45,898 nt of DNA from assembly GCA_963929765.1 (NCBI GenBank), contig CAWVKD010000020.1:1-45898 (forward strand), written 5' to 3'. A program made the translations under genes and the position numbers. This stretch comes from RGIG529 sp963929765. GTDB lineage: Bacteria; Bacillota; Clostridia; Oscillospirales; Oscillospiraceae. The notes below the pieces were generated by a model, which had not been told where the DNA came from, made no database searches, and was given only the letters and a program-made list of their open reading frames with translations. Shown piece after piece: positions 40,657 to 45,898 of the stretch; position 1 is the stretch's first letter, and each line of letters starts with the position of its first letter.

Positions 40657-42453
40657 ATGTCTCATAAAACAAATGGAAAAAGAGCCGAACCCTCTTCCAA
40701 AAAGCATATTTCTAAACGACTGCCACTTTTGATCATTCTTGCTATCGTCGTGGTTTTAGTGGCTATTTTGGGGATTTCCTGCGCTATGGCCGCCAATCGC
40801 ACTACCATATTCCCTGGCACCAGCATCGCAGGCATACCTGTAGGCGGTTTGACAGAAGAAGCAGCAGCTGCAAAAGTCAAAGAATCTTTGACTCAACGTT
40901 ACGCTGGGAAAGAGATGGTGCTCAACTTTTCTGACTTGGACTTTGAAAAAACACTATCCCTTGAGCAGCTGGGCACCAGTGTAGATATTCAGGCTGCAGC
41001 ACATAATGCTTATTTGCGAGGTCGTGAGACAGGGCCTTTGGGTGCTGGGCTCTCCCTTCTCTCCTCCATTGTCTTTCATGAAAATATTGAACCGACTTTT
41101 TCTCTGGAAGACGACACTTATTTGCGTACGTTTCTATCAGATGTAGCCGCTCAAATTGATAATCCAGTGGTGGAGCACCACTATGAAATAAAAGAAGATC
41201 AACTTGTTTTTACCATTGGACATGCGGGGTATGCCCTAGATCAAGATGCAATTTTGGAATCTATCTTATCCCGTTTGGAAAAAGAAGATTATTCTGAATT
41301 AACTTGCACCTTAACAATGACAAATCCCGCCCCTCTAGACTGGGATGCTATATATGACGACGTTTATGTAGAAGCAGCGGATGCTACATTGGATAAAGAA
41401 ACCTACAAGATCACAGATCATGTAGTCGGTGTTCGTTTTGACAAAGACGCTGCTATGGCAGCTGTAGCAGCAGCCTCTCCCGATGAAGTAGTTTCGGTTC
41501 CATTGATTTTTACACAACCGGAAGTCACAACCGAGCAATTGACAGCTACACTGTTCCACGATGTGATTGGTACATGTACGACTACAGTAGGCGGCACCAA
41601 CAATCGGGCCAGCAATGTTAAACTAGCCGCTTCTTTGGTGGACGGAACTATCTTAATTCCTGGAGATATTTTTTCTTACAATGGCGTTGTTGGCAGCCGG
41701 CAAGCCAGCCGCGGTTTCTTGCCTGCTCCTGCTTATGTTGGAGGAGAAACAGTCAACGAAGTAGGCGGTGGAATCTGTCAACTTTCTTCCACAATTTATT
41801 TAGCTTCTATGCGTGCCAACTTGGAAATCGTCGAACGATACAATCACTCTTATGCTGTTGGATATGTTCCTGATGGAATGGATGCCACTGTGTATTACGG
41901 TTCCCTGGATTTCCGATTTAAAAATAACATGGAAAAACCAATTAAAATTTCCTGTTCCATGGAAGGCCGAACTCTCACCGTAAACATCTATGGCACCAAA
42001 GAAAACGATTACACTGTTAAGATCACCAATAAGTTACTCAGTACCTCTCCCTATAAAACTATATATCAAGAAGATGCCAGCATTCAATCCGGCCAGAAAG
42101 TAAAAACCACTGGATATACCGGAAAAACCGTGGAAACTTACCGCTCTATTTACGATGCCAATGGCAATTTGATCAGTAGTAAGTTGGAAGCTGTCAGCCG
42201 CTATAAGACCAGGAATAAAGTTGTTTTGGTTCCTATTAGTTCCCAAGTCAGCAATAACACGAGCAAATCCCCAGAAACAACAGCCACCCCAAAACCAACT
42301 ACTTCCCAAACGCAAGCACCCACAGCTACACCGACACAAAAACCTACACCCACACCTACACCTACACCCACACCAAAGCCAACCTCAACCCCTGTCCCAG
42401 ATCCCGATCCTACACCCGTCCCAATGCCTGAATCCGATGAGAATGCTGCATAA
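40657..42453 (+). CDS. VanW-family cell-wall protein
   Basis: A 598-residue membrane-anchored protein. A basic cytosolic start (residues 1-21) is followed by one membrane span (about 22-45) and a large extracytoplasmic part. Residues about 55-300 resemble repeated peptidoglycan-binding-4 type domains (IFPGTSIAGIPVGGLTEEAA). The VanW domain lies at about 305-440, with GGICQLSSTIYLASMRANLEIVERYNHSY as core. A G5-like region may follow (VKTTGYTGKTVETYR), and the C-terminus is a Thr/Pro repeat tail. VanW proteins are named after vancomycin-resistance clusters, but most are unrelated to it and their biochemistry is unknown. The ATG at 40657 has AGGATGGT upstream and puts the span in the usual place. 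It is monocistronic. Confidence 0.9.
   Translation: MSHKTNGKRAEPSSKKHISKRLPLLIILAIVVVLVAILGISCAMAANRTTIFPGTSIAGIPVGGLTEEAAAAKVKESLTQRYAGKEMVLNFSDLDFEKTLSLEQLGTSVDIQAAAHNAYLRGRETGPLGAGLSLLSSIVFHENIEPTFSLEDDTYLRTFLSDVAAQIDNPVVEHHYEIKEDQLVFTIGHAGYALDQDAILESILSRLEKEDYSELTCTLTMTNPAPLDWDAIYDDVYVEAADATLDKETYKITDHVVGVRFDKDAAMAAVAAASPDEVVSVPLIFTQPEVTTEQLTATLFHDVIGTCTTTVGGTNNRASNVKLAASLVDGTILIPGDIFSYNGVVGSRQASRGFLPAPAYVGGETVNEVGGGICQLSSTIYLASMRANLEIVERYNHSYAVGYVPDGMDATVYYGSLDFRFKNNMEKPIKISCSMEGRTLTVNIYGTKENDYTVKITNKLLSTSPYKTIYQEDASIQSGQKVKTTGYTGKTVETYRSIYDANGNLISSKLEAVSRYKTRNKVVLVPISSQVSNNTSKSPETTATPKPTTSQTQAPTATPTQKPTPTPTPTPTPKPTSTPVPDPDPTPVPMPESDENAA
42344..42415 (+). repeat. Thr-Pro coding repeat in the VanW-family gene
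   Basis: Repeated ACACCT/ACACCC units coding a (TP)n tail with some Lys, Asp and Val, similar at DNA level to the linker of the SLH-lysozyme gene at 9081-9162. Confidence 0.8.
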
Positions 42454-42477
42454 AAATACAAATAAGCAAATTTCAAA

Positions 42478-42517
42478 AAAAAGTGCATTGCAGAACAGAA
42501 TCTGCAATGCACTTTTT
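42478..42517. terminator. Bidirectional terminator between convergent genes
   Basis: AAAAAGTGCATTGCAGA and its exact complement around ACAGAA, flanked by A- and T-runs. Confidence 0.92.
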
Positions 42518-42564
42518 CGTTCTTTATGAAAGTTTATGTAAGGAAAGTGATCTTTTCTTCTCTC

Positions 42565-43455
42565 TTACTTCTGAAGACGTGGGTTAACTCCCATCTTTTT
42601 ACCCTTTTCATACCGATAAAAGCCCATACCAGACTTTTGGCCAGTGTATCCTGCTGCTACCATTTTGCGCAACAGATGGGCGGGACGATACTTGGTATCT
42701 CCTAAATCTTTATAGAATGTTTCCATCACTTCCAGCAGAATATCCAGTCCGATCATATCTGCCAGCTCCAATGGCCCCATGGGATGGTTACAGCCCAATC
42801 TCATTCCTTCATCCGTATCTTCCACACTTCCGATATCTTCATCCAAGATCTGTACAGCTTCATTTAACATAGGCAGCAACATACGGTTAACGATAAAGCC
42901 CGGCTTGTCCTTAGCTGAAATCATTTTTTTGCCCATCTTTTCACCTACTTCCATAACGGCATCTACCGTTTCTTTGGAAGTACGCAAACCGTACACCAAC
43001 TCTAACAGACGCATCACAGGCACTGGCGAGAAGAAGTGCATACCTACTACCTGTTCCGGCCGACTGGTAGCAGCAGCCAGATTGGTCATAGAAATAGAAG
43101 ATGTGTTAGAAGCAAAAATAGCATCTTTTTTACAAATTTTATCTAGCTGCTTAAAGATCGCCTTCTTGGCATCCAGGTCTTCATAAATTGCTTCGATCAC
43201 CAAATCAGCATTGGCCGCGGAATGGATACTATCAGAAGTGGCCAAACGGCTCATACAGGCATCTTTTTCTTCCGGTGTCATACGTCCTTTCTCCACCAAA
43301 CGATCCAGACGAGAAGCGATACCTACTTTAGCCCGCTCCAAAGCTGCTTCTCGTTGGTCATTGAGGATAACGTTGTAGCCGCTTTGAATAGCGGTTTGGG
43401 CAATACCGCTACCCATAAAGCCTGCACCAATAACAAAAATATTTTTGATTTCCAT
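42565..43455 (-). CDS. hbd: 3-hydroxybutyryl-CoA dehydrogenase
   Basis: A 296-residue NAD(P)-dependent dehydrogenase that reduces acetoacetyl-CoA to 3-hydroxybutyryl-CoA in butyrate formation. The Rossmann motif is GAGFMGSGIAQ (residues 10-20). SNTSSISMT, GMHFFSPVPVMRLLELV with the catalytic histidine, GFIVNRMLLPMLNEA and YTGQKSGMGFYRYE are the expected family features, and the FFSPVPVM form matches clostridial Hbd. GGGGAGATAGT precedes the ATG. It stands alone here; the usual crt, bcd, etfBA and thl genes are not in the window. Confidence 0.92.
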   Translation of the reverse strand: MEIKNIFVIGAGFMGSGIAQTAIQSGYNVILNDQREAALERAKVGIASRLDRLVEKGRMTPEEKDACMSRLATSDSIHSAANADLVIEAIYEDLDAKKAIFKQLDKICKKDAIFASNTSSISMTNLAAATSRPEQVVGMHFFSPVPVMRLLELVYGLRTSKETVDAVMEVGEKMGKKMISAKDKPGFIVNRMLLPMLNEAVQILDEDIGSVEDTDEGMRLGCNHPMGPLELADMIGLDILLEVMETFYKDLGDTKYRPAHLLRKMVAAGYTGQKSGMGFYRYEKGKKMGVNPRLQK

Positions 43456-43772
43456 ACTATCTCCCCATTCTTTTTAGATTGATTTCCTTTTGTTTAGGGT
43501 AAACTTTCATTGATAACATGATAGCAATATGAAAATAATCGATAAAACAGGACTCCTTATTGTGTTTATAAGTATATTATATCATTGGCCACACGGTATG
43601 TCTAGCAAAATAGCCATTGCAAAATGGAATCCTGCCATGCCTTCTGATATCTGTTTTTCTGTTTTCCCTTTAACGATTGACAAGCATTCTTTGAAAAGTT
43701 ATACTCAATATATTATCGGTTATCAGCTAAATGAATTGTTTCTAATAAATAGCATCAGAAAGGAGCCAGCGC
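43456..43772. other. Divergent region between hbd and the AI-2E family gene
   Basis: About 315 AT-rich bases holding the plus-strand promoter at 43677-43705. An open frame at 43529-43783 has no ribosome binding site and contains that promoter, so I do not call it a gene. No clear promoter for hbd was found. Confidence 0.5.
43677..43705 (+). promoter_or_regulatory. Promoter of the AI-2E family transporter gene
   Basis: Perfect TTGACA (43677-43682), 17-base spacer, TATACT (43700-43705), about 65 bases before the start codon. Confidence 0.8.
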
Positions 43773-45188
43773 ATGCAGCTTGATCGTAAAACGATGAAAA
43801 AATTGGCATTGCTCATTGCGTTTGGTATTATCCTCTTTTTGAGTCTGAGCAAAGTCAATGATATTATTTCTGCGATTTTATGGATATTTAATTTATTCTA
43901 TCCTTTCCTTCTTGGACTCTGTATCGCATTTATTCTCAATATTCCCATGCGTTTTCTGGAGCGGATTCTTTTTTTCCGAAAAGGTCCCCCTACAGGGTGG
44001 AAAAAACGGCTTCACAGGCCGCTCAGTCTTATTCTCACTCTTCTTCTAGTTTTTGGCATCATCGCCATTGTGTTGCTACTGATTATTCCAGAGTTGGCAC
44101 GTACCCTTATCTCGTTGGCTAACCAGATTCCTCAATTTTTAATTGAGATTCAAGTTTGGATTACTGATTTGTTCAAACGTTTCCCTGATTTGACAAATTG
44201 GGCTCAATCTATTCAAATTGATTGGTCAGATATTGGAACCAGACTAACCTCTTTCCTCCAGAACAGTGCCAGTACGTTGCTAGACTCTACTCTTGCCACC
44301 GCTATCAGTCTTGTCAGCGGTCTGTTTACATTTTTCCTTGCATTTATTTTCGCCATTTATATTCTTTTGCAAAAGGAAAAATTCAGCGCCCAACTCAAGC
44401 GGTTTCTCTATGCCTATTTTCCTAAGCGACGTATTGATAAATTCATTTACTTCGGCAATCTAACCAATAAAACATTTTCCTCCTTCCTTTCCTGCCAATG
44501 CTTTGAGGCTGTTTTATTAGGCACACTGTTCCTTATCTTTATGAATATTTTCGGATTTCCATATTCCGTTCTGATCAGCGTACTCATTGCCTTTGCAGCA
44601 CTCATTCCTATTTTTGGAGCCATTATTGGATGCGTAATTGGCGCACTTTTGATTTTTGTGACTTCTCCTACACAAGCATTTTGGTTTGTTGTTATGTTTA
44701 TCATCTTACAACAATTTGAAGGGAATTTCATCTATCCTCATGTGGTTGGAAACTCTGTTGGTCTGCCTTCCATTCTGGTCTTGATGGCTGTTTCCATTGG
44801 TGGAAGTTTGATGGGTATCCCCGGTATGCTCATCTTTATTCCTCTTTGCTCTATTTTGTATGCGCTCTTGCGGGAAAACATTCACAAGAGATTGCATCAA
44901 GGTGATACTGATACACCTGAAAGCAAAGAGAACACCAAACCTTTTTTCGCAAATACCGGATTGGGCCATACACTTTCCCAGTTTTTCTCAGGTCTATTTC
45001 ATAGAAACCCAAAAGCGGAGAAAGAACGAGATGAAGAACAACCACAGGATATATCCAATAATTCCTCTCCTGAAGAAACAAAATCAGAAAATATAAATAA
45101 TCAGAATATAGACAGCCAATCAGCTCCTTCTGAATTTAAATCAGAAGAAGAGAACGGATCAAGTGCATCAAAGACAGGCGACGAGTAA
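43773..45188 (+). CDS. AI-2E family transporter
   Basis: A 471-residue membrane protein of the AI-2E/PerM family with about seven or eight membrane spans. N-terminal spans (residues about 10-50 and 75-100) are followed by an extracytoplasmic region (about 105-160) and a C-terminal membrane bundle with FEAVLLGTLFLIFMNIFGFPYS, LIPIFGAIIG and EGNFIYPHVVGNSVGLPS, the family signature. The last 100 residues form a hydrophilic, acidic, low-complexity tail. Named members export the quorum signal AI-2 or sodium/protons, so the cargo is open. AAAGGAGCCAGCGC precedes the ATG. It is monocistronic. Confidence 0.9.
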   Translation: MQLDRKTMKKLALLIAFGIILFLSLSKVNDIISAILWIFNLFYPFLLGLCIAFILNIPMRFLERILFFRKGPPTGWKKRLHRPLSLILTLLLVFGIIAIVLLLIIPELARTLISLANQIPQFLIEIQVWITDLFKRFPDLTNWAQSIQIDWSDIGTRLTSFLQNSASTLLDSTLATAISLVSGLFTFFLAFIFAIYILLQKEKFSAQLKRFLYAYFPKRRIDKFIYFGNLTNKTFSSFLSCQCFEAVLLGTLFLIFMNIFGFPYSVLISVLIAFAALIPIFGAIIGCVIGALLIFVTSPTQAFWFVVMFIILQQFEGNFIYPHVVGNSVGLPSILVLMAVSIGGSLMGIPGMLIFIPLCSILYALLRENIHKRLHQGDTDTPESKENTKPFFANTGLGHTLSQFFSGLFHRNPKAEKERDEEQPQDISNNSSPEETKSENINNQNIDSQSAPSEFKSEEENGSSASKTGDE

Positions 45189-45210
45189 TTCTCGTCGCCT
45201 GTCTTCTTCG
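45171..45210. terminator. Terminator overlapping the AI-2E gene stop codon
   Basis: AAGACAGGCGACGAG and its exact complement (45191-45205) around TAATT, which contains the stop codon, followed by a T-rich stretch. It may also serve clpB from the other side. Confidence 0.8.
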
Positions 45211-45241
45211 TGTTTTAAAATTTTGTTTATCGTTTAACGTG

Positions 45242-45898
45242 TTATGCATCCACAACCAATGCACCGTCTCTTACATCTACAGTCAAGCATGTGCCTGGCA
45301 GTAAATCTTCTCCCAAAATTTTTCGACCAATCAATGTTTCAACAGAATGTTGCAAATATCTACGCAGTGGCCTTGCACCATAAATGGGATCATAGGCCTC
45401 GTCAATCACAAATTGCTTTGCCTTATCTGTAAATTTGCATGAAAGCTGTTTATCAGACAGTCTGCGGTTTAAATCTGCTACCAACAGATCCAGAATAGCT
45501 GTTACATCCTGTTTGGTTAGCGGTCGATAGAACACAATCTCATCCAAACGGTTCAGAAATTCTGGCCGGAAAGAATGCTTCAAAAGCTGATCCACTTGCG
45601 CTCTTGCCTCTTCTGTAATAGCACCGTTTTCATCAATGCCGTCCAGCAAATAGGAAGAACCAAGGTTAGATGTTAAAATCAAAATGGTATTTTTAAAATC
45701 CACCGTTCTACCTTGGGAATCTGTGATTCGTCCATCATCCAACACTTGAAGCAAAACATTAAATACTTCTGGATGGGCTTTTTCTACTTCATCAAACAAG
45801 ACAACAGAATAAGGACGTCGGCGAACTGCTTCTGTCAATTGGCCGCCTTCTTCATATCCTACATATCCCGGAGGTGCTCCAATCAAGCGGGACACAGA
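45242..45898 (-). CDS. clpB: ATP-dependent chaperone ClpB, C-terminal part (cut by window end)
   Basis: The last 218 or so residues of a ClpB disaggregase; the gene continues past the right edge. It covers part of the second AAA+ domain: SRLIGAPPGYVGYEEGGQLTEAVRR, Walker B VVLFDEVEKAH, sensor 1 ILTSNLGS, the arginine-finger region RPEFLNRLDE, and sensor 2 GARPLRRYLQ. The frame is open to the edge, so the internal ATG-like start is not real. ClpB works with the DnaK system encoded a few kilobases away to rescue aggregated proteins. Confidence 0.95.
   Translation of the reverse strand, partial: SVSRLIGAPPGYVGYEEGGQLTEAVRRRPYSVVLFDEVEKAHPEVFNVLLQVLDDGRITDSQGRTVDFKNTILILTSNLGSSYLLDGIDENGAITEEARAQVDQLLKHSFRPEFLNRLDEIVFYRPLTKQDVTAILDLLVADLNRRLSDKQLSCKFTDKAKQFVIDEAYDPIYGARPLRRYLQHSVETLIGRKILGEDLLPGTCLTVDVRDGALVVDA

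Noticed and set aside
43529..43783. 84-codon open frame before the AI-2E family gene
   Set aside because: No ribosome binding site, contains the TTGACA/TATACT promoter of the next gene, and overlaps its start.
1..45898. Mobile elements, prophage or integration sites
   Set aside because: No transposase, integrase, phage structural gene or flanking direct repeats were found; both tRNA genes are complete and followed by their own terminators.

Overview
The window reads as a chromosomal segment of a strictly anaerobic, fermentative, low-to-mid GC Gram-positive bacterium (Bacillota, class Clostridia, plausibly Oscillospiraceae-like). Supporting signs are two kinds of [FeFe] hydrogenase, 3-hydroxybutyryl-CoA dehydrogenases, iron alcohol and glycerol dehydrogenases, S-layer homology (SLH) surface proteins, strong GGAGG ribosome binding sites, an HrcA/CIRCE heat-shock operon, a leucine T-box and an L27 protein with a Prp-cleaved N-terminal extension. 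No insertion sequence, prophage, CRISPR array or integration site was seen.

Layout. 1-5.0 kb (minus): a four-gene hydrogenase operon comprising a catalytic-type (group B-like) [FeFe] hydrogenase, a small NuoE-like 2Fe-2S protein, a PAS-containing sensory-type (group C-like) [FeFe] hydrogenase and a SpoIIE/PP2C-type phosphatase with an unexplained C-terminal domain. 5.1-7.5 kb (plus): glycerol dehydrogenase, a NifX/NifB-like protein with a His/Cys-rich tail, and a thioredoxin with an atypical WCMHC centre. 7.6-10 kb: a small unknown protein and an SLH-GH25 lysozyme. 10-13.8 kb (minus): isochorismatase-family hydrolase, DUF362 ferredoxin protein, and a queuosine-type unit (radical SAM enzyme translationally overlapping a YhhQ-type transporter) preceded by a preQ1-I riboswitch-like leader. 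13.9 kb: tRNA-Leu(UAG). 14.2-17.7 kb (plus): pyridoxamine kinase, a hydroxyacyl-CoA dehydrogenase and a highly codon-optimised iron alcohol dehydrogenase.

17.9-20 kb (minus): leuA with a complete leucine T-box leader. 20-23.2 kb (plus): tRNA-Gln(CUG), asnS, endonuclease IV, methylguanine methyltransferase. 23.2-24.6 kb (minus): a radical SAM/SPASM-like protein. 25-27 kb (plus): polysaccharide deacetylase and an orphan histidine kinase-like protein that lacks the phosphoacceptor histidine. 27.1-38.6 kb (minus): NUDIX hydrolase, obg, rpmA, prp, rplU, rpiB, histidinol phosphatase-like PHP protein, a PMT-type mannosyltransferase, and dnaJ-dnaK-grpE-hrcA under a perfect CIRCE element. 38.8-45.2 kb: SLH-transglutaminase protein (minus), VanW-family protein (plus), a second 3-hydroxybutyryl-CoA dehydrogenase (minus), AI-2E family transporter (plus). 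The window ends inside clpB (minus).

The genes are mostly housekeeping or fermentative. The parts most worth a second look are the hydrogenase/sensor/phosphatase operon, the riboswitch-led queuosine-type salvage operon, the orphan pseudo-histidine kinase, the metal/redox pair (His-tailed NifX-like plus WCMHC thioredoxin), and a long nested RNA hairpin between rpmA and obg. All start sites given here were chosen from visible ribosome binding sites; functional names rest on motif recognition by eye, without database searches.
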